Shown here piece by piece: positions 11,501 through 20,954 of a DNA stretch of 64,000 bases; position 1 is the stretch's first letter, and each line of letters starts with the position of its first letter. The position numbers were made by a program, and so were the translations under genes. The DNA is from Agrypnia vestita (taxonomy: Eukaryota; Arthropoda; Insecta; Trichoptera; Phryganeidae). The notes under the pieces are model-generated. The model did not search any database. It saw only the letters and a program-made list of their open reading frames with translations, and was not told where the DNA came from. The stretch lies in contig JADDOH010002610.1 in NCBI GenBank assembly GCA_016648135.1, forward strand, positions 80,654-144,653, in the 5' to 3' direction.

Positions 11501-11618
11501 GTTTGTGTCTTTTGGGGTATTATGCCGTGTTTTTACGACCTTTTGTAATGCAATGGGATCCGAGACGTCGGCTGAAATGGTCGTAAAAACACGGCCTAAC
11601 ACCCCAGAAGACACAAAC
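11501..11618. repeat. Long hairpin with TGCAATGGGATCCGA loop
   Basis: The left arm (GTTTGTGTCTTTTGGGGTAT onward) pairs with the right arm, which ends in AGACACAAAC, over about 40 bases with few mismatches. The loop holds the GCAATGGGATCCGAGACGTC motif shared with 24063-24105 (reverse) and 46085-46130 (reverse). Confidence 0.7.
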
Positions 11619-11680
11619 CAGAAGATTCTGAGTGGCCGTGAAAACCTAAGAACATTCTTAACTAACTAACTAACTAACCA

Positions 11681-12031
11681 TCACTCCATTTCCCTGCAGG
11701 GGTAGGCAGAGAGGATTGAACGCCACACTCTTCTATCCTGGCACACCACTTTTGCTTCGGCCACATTCATACATCTTCTCATACACGTTCTACGGTTGTT
11801 GCGGCTTTTAACAGGGCCATCCTCAAATACTTGTAGTACCTGATCGTGCCAGGTCTTTCGCGGACGCCCTCTATTCCTGTTGCCTTCAACATTCGCCTCA
11901 CATATTTTCTTAACCATCCTTTCCTCGTTCATACGTTCCACATGACCAAACCATCTCAGCACTCCTTTCTTTATTCTATCTACCACACTACAGCTAGCAT
12001 TGCATTCACTTCTAATTTGTTCATTCCTCAC
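11681..12031 (-). pseudogene. Non-LTR retrotransposon ORF2 C-terminal tail
   Basis: The minus-strand frame reads V-L-R-W-F-G-H-V-E-R-M, then R-G-R-P-R-K-T-W, and ends with V-C-Q-D-R-R-V-W-R-S-I-L-S-A-Y-P. This is the familiar C-terminal tail downstream of reverse transcriptase in insect LINEs. It stops at the TTAA element starting at 12036, which probably inserted into it. Reverse transcriptase and endonuclease are absent. Confidence 0.85.
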
Positions 12032-12035
12032 TTAA

Positions 12036-12837
12036 GGCGGCTTATTCACTGCAAATGCATATTTCGGCGTTTTTTTACGAAAATGTGGGTTTTTATTATT
12101 CATTTATATCAGAATATATGCTCTAGACTGCAATTTTTTAACGCAATACCTTAGATAACATTTGATATTATATAACTGGACATTATTTATAATAATTAAT
12201 AAAATGTAAGCATTAATCGACAGGCCGCAGCCAAAAAATCGTTTTTAGTGTCCTAGGCGGCGCTAATTTTTTTATGAATATTTATATGTACCTACGCATT
12301 GTATGTTTTTTATACATATAAAGTATACTTCATTATCTAGAACTTTTACTCAGGAAATCAAGAAATATTCAATATTAAAAAAGTTATAATGTTTTATTTT
12401 CGCAAGAAATATTTACGTTTTTTGTTGTTTTTAAAACGCTTTTTATTTATATAAAGAGATGATTTTAAACAGTATATTCTATTTATTCCCGTATTTTGAT
12501 ATATATCCCTTTACTCACTTAATAAAAGTTAGTTTTTTTAATAAAAACACCTTAATTAATATTTAAAATAAAAATTACAAAGTACGAAATGCGCCAATAA
12601 ATGACGCCGCTGGCAACGGAATTCTGTTTTATAATAACTGTCGATTAAGGCTTATATTTTATTCATTATTATAAATAATGTCCAGTATATTACTTTTATA
12701 TAATAACAAAGGTTCTATCTAAGTCAGTGCCCTAAAAAATTGCAGTCTAGAGTATACATTCTGATATAAATAAATAATAAAAACCCACATTTTTGTAAAA
12801 AGACACCAAAATATGCATTTGCAGTGAATTTCCAGCC
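12036..12837. mobile_element. TTAA-flanked element with long inverted repeats (802 bp)
   Basis: TTAA at 12032-12035 and 12838-12841 bounds the element. The ends GGCGGCTTATTCACTGC and GCAGTGAATTTCCAGCC are inverted repeats. Inner blocks also mirror: TGTGGGTTTTTATTATTC, CTAGACTGCAATTTTTT and ACATTATTTATAATAATTA, with TAATCGACA against TGTCGATTA. There is no coding frame. The TTAA target suggests a piggyBac-type or TTA/TAA-targeting transposase. A relative of its end occurs at 36053-36160. Confidence 0.8.
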
Positions 12838-12840
12838 TTA

Positions 12841-13603
12841 AGCCATGTATTCACTAGGGGACAAATTGTCCCTCAACAGCACGCGCGGCATAGAGTCTAC
12901 GTGACGTTGCAACGTCGTGCACTGTTCCGCGACCTCGCGCACAACATAGCGCGGCATTTCTACGTGCCGTGGCAACGTTGCCATGCGCACGGTACCCGAG
13001 CGTACTCACTGCAACATTCCGCGGAGCGTCAGTACCACGTGGTATGTTTACAAGTGAATACGCATGCGCTGTATCTGTCAAGATGACAATGCGGGGAAAC
13101 GAAATCGTTCTCGAACTTATCGAGCTGTATCGATCGAAGATCGCATAGAATGTCCGTCCTTCTTTCTCTTTGCAGTAAATAATTTCGCATTCTCCTCTTT
13201 TTTCTCCTCTTACTTTTCGATAAACTCATTAACATAAACAGATACGCGGCTATCATCATAACCTCATAGGGCGATATATTTCCGCGACGTCTGGAAAACA
13301 ATAATTATTTGCAAAAAGGACCTTGTTTTTAATAATATTCAATGTACTACAGTAAACCCTCGTTAATTTGAAATTGCGACCCAAAAAAACATTTCGAATT
13401 GCGCGGAACCCCGTTTTCGCCAAATGAGATACCGCAGCTGTCATCCATACCCTCATCGGATGACATTTCCGCGACAAGATATGCGAGTCCCGGTGTGTAC
13501 ACGTCAAATGACCGCGTCATTGTCCCCGAAACATGAGCGTAGATGTTGATGCGACATGTCGAGCGGAATGTTTCGCGATTTGTCCCCTAGTGAATACATG
13601 GCT
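12841..13603. mobile_element. PIF/Harbinger-like non-autonomous element, copy 1 (763 bp)
   Basis: The termini AGCCATGTATTCACTAGGGG and CCCCTAGTGAATACATGGCT are inverted repeats of at least 20 bp. They are flanked by TTA at 12838-12840 and 13604-13606, the 3-bp target typical of PIF/Harbinger. The second copy at 56881-57642 is nearly identical along its whole length. Short frames inside are not transposase. Its left target site overlaps the right TTAA of the neighbouring element. Confidence 0.85.
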
Positions 13604-13973
13604 TTAACCTAAGCGTGTCTGTAATCTAAATCAAAGCGAATTTGGCCACAAGTAATAATGATTTCATCCGCAATTCTAAAATATTCACATTAATTAATAT
13701 TTGTTTATTAATAAACGAAGTACAAAAACAAGATGCGCAAATATACATACACACGGTTAAAAGCAAGGTCGATAATATCAAGTACCTATTAAGATTTTGA
13801 CCTATTGACTTTAGCTCTTGCTTCGAGTTATCTCATCAGTCTATGGCAGAATTCAATATAAAAGATCCTTGAGAATGAGTAATGTTATTTAATCAAAACA
13901 TCGAGAATGTTAAAGTCCGATTTGATGCGGGCTCCTCAAAAAATAATTCGACATAGGTATTTATCTTTATACA
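13604..13973. other. No recognisable feature
   Basis: AT-rich intergenic sequence with no supportable gene. Confidence 0.35.
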
Positions 13974-14110
13974 TGAGGGGTATAAAAGCAAAGGCAGCAG
14001 TATAAAAAAAATGATAAAATGTCTTGAATGCAGTCACCGAGGATTAATATTCTAGAATGTACCGAATTCGAGATTTTATCGGAAATATATCTCTGTCCCT
14101 TCCAAAATGA
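13974..14110 (+). mobile_element. MITE B, left half
   Basis: GGGGTATAAAAGCAAAGGCA, then AATGCAGTCACCGAGGATTA and CGAGATTTTATCGGAA. The same order occurs at 19793 and 22834. Confidence 0.65.
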
Positions 14111-14308
14111 CGTTTCCAAACCAACTGTCCGTCTGTCTGTCTGTAACGCGCTGGAATTACAACAATAACATTGATGATGAGGATGACGCGTCAATTAGCG
14201 CTTGGCTCAGGTTACACGCGAGAGTTCATTCATTATTATAAATTATTATTCATTATTAAATTATTGTCTCGCGATTTTTTACCACGAGTATTATTAGTTT
14301 TTATTTCG

Positions 14309-14462
14309 AGTAGCTTGTTGGTCTTGTGGTTAGGGCTCTCGCCATCCAAAGGTCGCGGGTTCGAACCTCACTCCAGATCAGCGAGTTAGTCCTATTTTCA
14401 TACCATAAGCGTTTAGCTTAGTTTGAAAATAGTGACACGTATCCCGTGTTCGCATCTCTATC
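14309..14462 (+). repeat. tRNA-derived SINE S1, copy 1
   Basis: The A-box-like TGGTCTTGTGGTTAGGG and B-box GGGTTCGAACCTC form a tRNA-type RNA polymerase III promoter. They are followed by the family body TAGTCCTATTTTCATA.C, the AAGCGTTTAGCTTAGTTTG block and an A-rich end. Other copies lie at 28951-29055, 62586-62757 (minus) and a tail at 25325-25395. Confidence 0.75.
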
Positions 14463-14564
14463 AAAAAAAAAATGCCGCTTCTTACTAAAGTGATCGTTTT
14501 TAACAAAGAAGCAATGCCTAATTATGTTAATAGCAATAAGAGCACTGTCCACTTAATAATAGCA

Positions 14565-14788
14565 TGGTAGCAGATACAGTCCTCTAAATAGTAATGGTAG
14601 CAAATACAGTCCTCTAAATAGTAATGGTAGCAAATACAGTCCTCTAAATAGTAATGGTAGTAGATACAGTCCTCTAAATAGTAATGGTAGCAAATACAGT
14701 CCTCTAAATAGTAATGGTAGCAAATACAGTCCTCTAAATAGTAATGGTAGCAAATACAGTCCTCTAAATAGTAATGGTAGCAAATACA
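14565..14788. repeat. 30-bp minisatellite, about 7.5 copies
   Basis: The unit CAAATACAGTCCTCTAAATA + GTAATGGTAG repeats with almost no divergence. The 30-base period keeps one minus-strand frame open (L-L-P-L-L-F-R-G-L-Y repeats), which is an artefact rather than a gene. Confidence 0.95.
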
Positions 14789-14861
14789 ACAACATCTGAG
14801 AAAATTTTCCTTGAGTAGTGACAGGTTTATTGTATTTATCTCGGAAACAATTAGTTGGGTG

Positions 14862-14890
14862 TTGCTGCTTTTGCTTTTATATCCCTCATA
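14862..14890 (-). mobile_element. MITE B terminal fragment
   Basis: GCTGCTTTTGCTTTTATATC plus CCTC is the inverted end of the family whose left half lies at 13974. It abuts MITE A at 14893. The pair may bound one larger composite element (13974-14890) that captured the SINE and minisatellite. Confidence 0.5.
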
Positions 14891-14892
14891 TA

Positions 14893-15297
14893 CAGGGCTA
14901 TTTGGAAAACATTAATAACCTTGAAAGACTACTTTCCTGTTTCGATTATGAGTCTAAAATTTTCAAGCAGTCGTGATCCAATATCACTACATTTCTGACT
15001 TATTTTTTTCAAAATGTTGAACTATCATCACAGTAACTTATATCAATTACGAAAAATTCATTCGTTTCAATAAAAGTTAAATGAAATGATAAAACCCTGC
15101 GGAGATTCCAATTCCAATAATGATAGTCTAACGTTTTACAAAAAATAAGTCAGAAATATTTAGAAAAAATGCAAACTTAGATGTCGCATATCTCCATAAC
15201 TATTGATATTAAGTCATGGTTGCTTGAACATTTTCGACTTATAATTAAAGCAGTAATGTAGTACTGCGAAGTTATTAATATTTTCCAAATAACCCTG
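14893..15297. mobile_element. Foldback MITE A, internally shortened copy
   Basis: CAGGGCTATTTGGAAAAC at the left and TTTTCCAAATAACCCTG at the right, both next to TA, with the family arms between. About 130 bp shorter than 59227-59762. Confidence 0.8.
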
Positions 15298-15429
15298 TAT
15301 AGTCGGTAACAGCAATACATAAGCTTATGCTTTATAAGGCTTACGCTTTTTGCGTATAAGGCACAATACAAAAAATATATCGAGACAATTAGGGGCATAA
15401 TGTGATGCGGAATACATTTTCAGCGACAA

Positions 15430-15720
15430 TAAATAACAACCAAAACGCAAAATGTCCGCGTGGCGGTCGCTAACCGGGACATCCGGTCTGGCGCCAATCG
15501 GAAGTGACGCGTCTTTCGAAATTCGAATTTTAAATTAGAGCCGACCGGGCGCCGGCCGTGATTGGCTGTCAATTTGGCGCGAAAATCGTTACCCCCTCCC
15601 CGCGGCCGGCCCCCGCCGCCCTGCCCACTTCCCGGATCGAACGTTTCAAAGTCAAATTCAAAATTAGAACCGGATGAAATATTAATATTTCTCCCTCTTG
15701 AAAGTGATTGAAAAATTCGA
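15430..15720. promoter_or_regulatory. GC-rich regulatory-like block with E2F, CCAAT and ETS-like sites
   Basis: Stands out as GC- and CpG-rich. It contains GCGCCAATCGGAAGTGACGC (CCAAT box plus GGAAGT), an inverted CCAAT (GATTGGCTG), and TTTGGCGCGAAA, which matches the E2F consensus. No coding sequence adjoins it. A promoter of an unseen exon or an intronic enhancer of the downstream gene are both possible. Confidence 0.4.
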
Positions 15721-15994
15721 CGTCCCCCGGGATTTTTCCACTGTCATGTTGTTGTGAAACTGTCTCTTCGGATATTCCCTTCTGGCGCTCATTCTCTTAC
15801 GCCGCCAGGGCGGGAGAAATGTGGATTTTATTTTATTTTTGAAAATATTGAAAAACATCTCGCGTGTCTCGGAAGCGAGCGTTACGTGTTGGGAAGAAGT
15901 GTCGATAAATTTAGTAAAGTTATGTAACGAGATACTTAAAATAATATTATTAATATCGAGCAAGTTTCCATATTAAAAATATGTAAAGAAAAAA

Positions 15995-16490
15995 ACCTTA
16001 CAGAAAACCAGGAATATTTCAAACTTATGAGAAATGGAAACCGATTCATAATGCCTAAATGTAAAACAACCCAAATGCGGCATCACTATATTTATAAAGC
16101 CATTAATTACTATAATAACTTACCTATCGAGATACGATGCATCAGTAACCTCTGAGAGCAAATCAAAAAAATTAAAATTTTCCTTAAACCAAACTTAAAT
16201 TCATAAATCATTTAAACCTATAGCTTTTTTCAAAATAACTCCTATACTTTCATTATCAATTTACCTTTTTACTGTATTAATAAATAACTTGTATACACTA
16301 TGTACCTATATATTATAACAAGGAATAAGAACTGTGGCTCCCTCATCAGACTCAAGAGCTTCCCTTCACTGATGAGGTCTAAATGACTACCAAGTATATT
16401 TATAAAAAAATGTTTAATGTGATATGTTATATATAAGAACCGTATTTGTACCATAAATTAAATAAAAAAATTAAAATAATACTTTCAAAT
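15995..16490 (+). pseudogene. LINE (Jockey/CR1-like) C-terminus and 3' tail
   Basis: A broken frame reads R-F-I-M-P-K-C-K-T-T, then Y-K-A-I-N-Y-Y-N-N-L-P-I-E-I-R. This is the end of ORF2 in Jockey/CR1-type elements. It is followed by a tail with CCTCATCAGACTCAAGAGC against CTTCACTGATGAGG. Nonsense changes are present. Confidence 0.6.
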
Positions 16491-16509
16491 AGACAAAGCA
16501 ATTGACTCG

Positions 16510-17043
16510 ATGACTAAACTGACCAGCCTGGTCCACAAAATACACGAAACAACACCGAAGACCGTAAAAATACTGACGTACCAGGCGTACGTCAGTATTT
16601 TTACGTACCAGGCGTACATCAAGAGTAGAATAGGATATCTGATACCCTTCTGGGGAACCGGAAACAAAACAAACCTAAACAGACTCCAACGACAGCAAAA
16701 CAAAATACTTAAAATGGTCTATGATCTGAAATACCCGACACCAACTGAAACTGTATACCGTATAACACAACAATTCGAAACACTTAAAATCATTCACAAA
16801 CTAGCAAATGGCGAATTACAAGACGAAGGCATAAAATTACACAAAATACGCGAAAAACACCAACACAACACTAGAACGGCTCAAAACTATCACATAACAC
16901 ACGTCAAAACAAAAACAGGACAATCACGACTAATTTGCAACGGATTAAAACTATACAAGGACCTACCACAACAGACCAAACAACTGACTACTGACAAATT
17001 CAAAACATATGTGACAAAAATGCTAAAACTCGGCCGATTATAA
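16510..17043 (+). pseudogene. LINE ORF2 C-terminal domain (5'-truncated)
   Basis: The 177-residue open frame contains the post-RT region of Jockey/CR1-type LINEs: Y-I-K-S-R-I-G-Y-L-I-P-F-W-G, N-L-N-R-L-Q-R-Q-Q-N-K-I-L-K, then T-P-T-E-T-V-Y, ending in a basic tail. The catalytic reverse transcriptase core is missing. A short internal duplication (Q-A-Y-V-S-I-F-T-Y-Q-A-Y) arises from the hairpin at 16563-16605. The frame is intact from the first Met to the stop, so the insertion is probably young. Confidence 0.8.
16563..16605. repeat. 18-bp stem hairpin inside LINE ORF
   Basis: The stem 16563-16580 pairs perfectly with 16588-16605 around the loop CCAGGCG. The left stem ends TACTGACGTA and the right begins TACGTCAGTA. 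Confidence 0.9.
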
Positions 17044-17220
17044 AAAATGATTTTGCATCTAAATTATAGTATTATTATATTCCTATATTGAATCATGTAA
17101 AAAATGTTATCCATAAACCTTTTCAGGTTTCTATTATATATTTTAATAAAAAATAATAATAATAAAAATTTATACCCTGTCCGTACCCCTATGTCACTTG
17201 TCACAACTCTTTGGGAAAAC

Positions 17221-17340
17221 CCCTTGGAAAAAGTCTATGAACGCCGAGTTCAACCGAGAAGCAACGAGAACCTTCTAAAAAGTAGGTACAAAAATATCAG
17301 CATTTTCGAGTATAAATAAGGCGCCGGCCGCGGCGCAGTT
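17221..17340 (+). promoter_or_regulatory. Heat-shock-type core promoter (HSE, TATA, Inr) without a coding gene
   Basis: A perfect GAA-nn-TTC heat-shock pair lies at 17268-17275, with further GAA/TTC half units at 17227, 17239, 17249 and 17258. TATAAATA is at 17311-17318. An initiator-like CAGTT has its A at 17337, 26 bases from the TATA start, a canonical distance. GGCGCCGGCCGCGGCGC lies between TATA and start. The arrangement is that of an insect hsp70-type promoter. Confidence 0.6.
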
Positions 17341-17630
17341 ATTTTGACGTTGGTGTCGATGCGAAATCGGCCGCGAAGTACGCGCAAGACGACGCCCAGA
17401 GTGGCCAGGCGTAAGGGAATCGAAGCGATAAATAAAGCGAATAATGGAGCGAAGTACCTAATTGGCTAAATAGAGCGATTAAAACTAGAGAAAACTGGAT
17501 GGAATGTTCTTGTGAAATACGTGTTACCCAGCGATAATTAAATATACATTTACGAGTGATATACTTCAAAAGGGTGTACTTTAAAGAATAGCTTTAAGTT
17601 TAATTCGTATAAAGTGACTTTGTACATTAA
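17337..17630 (+). other. Putative 5' leader downstream of heat-shock-type promoter
   Basis: A-rich purine-biased sequence (AAGCGATAAATAAAGCGAAT, GCGATTAAAACTAGAGAAAA) resembles the unstructured leaders of insect hsp70 mRNAs. The first ATG (17443) gives only a five-codon frame, and no HSP70 coding sequence follows before the SINE at 17640. Confidence 0.4.
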
Positions 17631-17639
17631 ATAGCTAAT

Positions 17640-17765
17640 GGCGGTTCTCGTAGCCCAGTGGGCATGACTCTGGCTTCTTACACTAAGGGTTCCGGATTCG
17701 ATTCCCGGTGAGGTCAGATTTAATCTGTGAAAAATTGCAGCCTATAAATATCTTAAGTTCTTCAT
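17640..17765 (+). repeat. tRNA-derived SINE S2, copy 1
   Basis: The A box CGTAGCCCAGTGGGCATGAC and B box GGATTCGATTCCC are spaced as in a tRNA, but there is no foldable anticodon arm. A TCAGATTTAATCTGTGAAAA body follows. The B box and CCCGGTGA context match 26885-27092 (minus). Confidence 0.65.
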
Positions 17766-17859
17766 TTAATACTGAGTTGTTTATTACAAAGTTCAACTGG
17801 GATAGTAATATTATTAAAATTTGATGTTAACATTTTTATTGCATTGTGCAGTATAAAGT

Positions 17860-18380
17860 ATGTTCTTTTTCTTATGCCCTATTCGTTCAACGGACGTTGG
17901 CAATCATCACTTTGTTTACTGACCTGGAATGGCTCTGTAGTAAACTGGCCAAACTATTGTCACAGGCTTTCAGCCATGATGTACCTACTCCTTCTTCCAG
18001 GGCCCCGACTTCCGGCAATCTTTCCCTGCATTACGAGATGCAAGATCTCGTACTTCTCTGGATGTCTCGACACATGTCCGAGAAATTGAAGTTTTCGAAT
18101 TTTTATTGTTTTAAATACTTATTTTTCCTTATTCATCCGAACCATGACATCTTCATTCATAACATTCATAACAGCTTATTTTGAGTGTTCTTCTCTAGAT
18201 CCACATCTCGAATGTCTCAAGTCGCCTTATCAATTCTTCGGTGAACGTCCATGCTTCTATTCCATAAAATATATCGAAAACACGTAGCATCTGACTATTC
18301 GCAATAGTAATCCAAGGTTGAGTTCATGACTGCAGAACATCTTTTTCATGCGGATAAAGATTGCATGAGCTTGCTCAACG
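17860..18380 (-). pseudogene. Non-LTR retrotransposon fragment, heavily broken
   Basis: Reading the minus strand with frameshifts gives I-F-Y-G-I-E-A-W, R-R-L-E-T-F-E-M-W-I and R-K-F-Q-Y-F-G-H-V-like segments, with a G-R-R-R-S-T-S-W-L tail. These are hallmarks of the LINE region after the RT domain. Multiple stops mean an old copy. Confidence 0.6.
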
Positions 18381-18451
18381 CGACAATAAAAAATACAAAA
18401 TTATCCTCAATATTCCTAAACCATAACTGCTTTTTACATATCTCCAGTCCC

Positions 18452-18697
18452 TAAGTATACTGTCGATTCTGTTTTATTTTCTTCATTTTACTATCTTAAA
18501 CTATCCGATTTACTCTATATTTGTGGATTATGTTGAAAAAAGTTTAATTTTCCTTTATTGTATGCTTTGTTTCAACGAAAGTTCAATTTTTTTTTCAACA
18601 TTGTCCGAAAATATAGAGTAAATTGGATGATTTCAGATAGTAAAACGAAAAATGACTTTTCAGTCAACAGTACGTATACGTAGGGACCGTCGATATT
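18452..18697. mobile_element. Foldback MITE H, copy 1
   Basis: Arms TTTACTATCTTAAACTATCC and GGATGATTTCAGATAGTAAA, and ACTCTATATTTGTGGA against TCCGAAAATATAGAGT, are inverted. It ends with TAGGGACCGTCGAT. The related copy is 30555-30812, in intron 10 of the gene. Confidence 0.7.
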
Positions 18698-18699
18698 AA

Positions 18700-19480
18700 A
18701 GCCGGACATCCGTTTCGCAAACTATCGAATCTGTCAAATTACGTCGATAGATTATGCGCTTTCAAGCCGTGCGCGAGATGCCATCTGAGCGTAAATCGAA
18801 TAAAATATTTACGTATACGTTGCTAAAAGAGTAAGGTTTTTAATAGAAAGGTAATATATTCTTCGATTTCGAGCTCCAGCGGAATACCCAAGCTTACCCG
18901 CGTGACTACTACCTTTGTCAAAATATTGACTTATTTTAACTATTGACAAATGCTCGTATAATATTTGAGTCGAATAATTATTTTCCGTTAAGAATTTAAG
19001 AAACATATTAATAATTCTGAACTCCTTTTTAAATCATCGCATATCGTAATATGACAATCACGAAATAATTACGCCCACGCGCATACCACGTAGTCAAAAT
19101 GTTTATTATTTTAACATTGAACAAATTATCGTATTTAATTTACGTCGAATTATTCAAAGGTCCACGTGTCACTTGAAATCTGTCATGACGAAGTGACCGT
19201 GATGCACTCTGCAATTCCGCGAACTATCCGATCCACTTTTTCATCGTGATCCAAAAATAATTAAAGTCGCATCAAATCCCGCCCTGCAGCCACGCCCCCT
19301 AGACTCTCCCCAACCACCACCCCGCCATTTCCCCCTCGGACAAGAGACTCCCCTGAAAAGTGTCAGTCGGCTCCTTGCCACGTTTTAAAATTGTAGAAAA
19401 AATCGGGCCTTACAAAGAAAAGCGTAGAAAAGCTCAAATGCACGCGACGATCCACGGAGAGATGCATGCTCGACGTAAGT
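18700..19480. other. No recognisable gene; C-rich patch 19270-19370
   Basis: AT-rich sequence followed by a pyrimidine-rich block (CCACGCCCCCTAGACTCTCC). No frame or repeat supported. Confidence 0.3.
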
Positions 19481-19489
19481 ATTTGAAAT

Positions 19490-19760
19490 TATGAAAATAG
19501 GCGCAGAACTAGAGTAGCGGTTATCGTGGATTGTGTAGCGAAGCTAAAATTATAATGACCCCCAGAGTTCTGAAGTGGAGACCTTGTAAGAATAAAAGAG
19601 GCGTCGGAAGACCTCAAAAGGGATAGGCTAACGATATGGCCGCTGTAAGGGGGAAAAAAGGCTACAGATAGCAAATAACAAGGAAGAATGGAAGGGTATA
19701 GAAGAGGCCTGTATCCAGCAGTGGAGAGATGAAGGCTTAAGAAGAAGAAAAAGAAAATCG
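19490..19760 (+). pseudogene. LINE ORF2 tail (G-R-P-x-x-x-W type)
   Basis: The plus strand reads R-W-R-P-C-K-N-K-R-G-V-G-R-P, then W-A-N-D-M, W-L-Q-I-A-N, and E-E-A-C-I-Q-Q-W. This is the conserved C-terminal tail of another insect LINE family, and the copy runs straight into a poly-purine 3' end. Confidence 0.75.
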
Positions 19761-19792
19761 CGTTATTTGACTCGGTTCATATATGTGGGGTA

Positions 19793-19997
19793 TAAAAGCA
19801 AAGGCAACAGTATCCAAAAAAACGATGCAGTCATCGAGGATTACTTATTTATAATATACTGAAATCGAGATTTTATAGGAAACATGATTTTGGAAGAGAT
19901 AGTGGCATAAAATCTGTAATTCAGTACATTTTAAATTGACTGCATTCAAAACATTTTTTAATTTTTATGGATATTGCTGCTTTTGTTTTTATTTAAT
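19793..19997. mobile_element. MITE B, copy 2
   Basis: TGTGGGGTATAAAAGCAAAG at the left. The right end, GATATTGCTGCTTTTGTTTT, is its inverted partner. CAGTCATCGAGGATTA and the inverted TGACTGCATTC lie inside. Confidence 0.65.
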
Positions 19998-20274
19998 TGT
20001 AACAGATCTGAGGAACTGTTATTAAAAAATTGTAACATATGTCGCTATGAATGAAAGAGACAGATAGTGTGTGAGAGAGAATGTGTTTATAAGGTCGCGC
20101 CCTAGTGCGCTAGCTTTTTATTGTATTGAGACTCGACCGCCATTATTCATTCATTGTTTAATTGCCGTATCATTGAAACGCGAGCTTTATTGTCACCGCA
20201 ATAAAGATATGGACGAAAACCAGCGTGTTTTACTCAAGACCCAAGATATCAGAAAAATAACACATAAATTATAT

Positions 20275-20391
20275 TAATCCTGATTTTGAAAGGGATAGAT
20301 AAATAAAATCTAGAATTCTGTCCATTTAAGGTGACTGCAATCAAAACATTTAATTTTTTTTATGTTGCTGCCTTTGCTTTTATGCCTCTCA
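20275..20391. mobile_element. MITE B, right half
   Basis: GTGACTGCAATCAAAACATT then GTTGCTGCCTTTGCTTTTAT. The left half is absent or unrecognisable. Confidence 0.55.
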
Positions 20392-20940
20392 ATTATATTA
20401 ACCGATCGGGTGCCGGAGTGCAGATCTGCGCTCCCTAGACACGTATGCGAATTCGGCCTATTTTACCTACGTTTAGGGTTTTTAAAGCTTATCATTGGTT
20501 GTATCTCAAGTTTTTTAATGATTGAACAAGTTCTATTTGTCAAATAATCTCATTTGCCGCGCAAACCGGACAAAAAATCATTCCAAATGTCGCCTTCGAA
20601 CCGCGCATTGATTGTTATTTATCTGTTAAAAAAGTGTAAATTTTAAATAAAAAAGTGTTAAAATTAAGTATTTTTATGTTATTTGATATATTTGGAACGA
20701 AAATATTGAAATACAATATCTTTAGTGTTATTGCTTTCATGGTTTTATTCGATAAACATGTGCGTACATTTCTGACAGCAAAATTCGTTACATATTTTCA
20801 TAATTAATGAATAAGTCATTATTGTACAAATAATTATTGAAGTCTGATATTGAGAAACCAGAAACTGCAACTTCTTAGCGATTATTATTGATTTTACATT
20901 AATGTTACCATCATAAAAATCATTGACAAATCATTGGACA
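20392..20940. other. No recognisable feature
   Basis: AT-rich sequence. The frame at 20362-20547 begins inside the MITE B terminus; its hydrophobic start mimics a signal peptide but is repeat-derived. Confidence 0.4.
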
Positions 20941-20954
20941 AAAAATAAAAATTA

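Noticed and set aside
12854..13507. ORFs of 75-90 residues repeated at 56894-57559 as a conserved gene family
   Set aside because: They are conserved only because the whole non-autonomous Harbinger-like element is duplicated; no transposase motif and frames overlap on both strands.
14553..14795. 80-residue minus-strand ORF rich in L-L-P-L-L-F-R-G-L-Y
   Set aside because: It is the translation of a 30-bp minisatellite whose period is a multiple of three.
20362..20547. Signal-peptide-like frame MLLPLLLCLSIIL as the missing first exon
   Set aside because: It begins inside the terminal repeat of MITE B, has no phase-1 donor in place, and similar hydrophobic residues would arise from any copy of that repeat.
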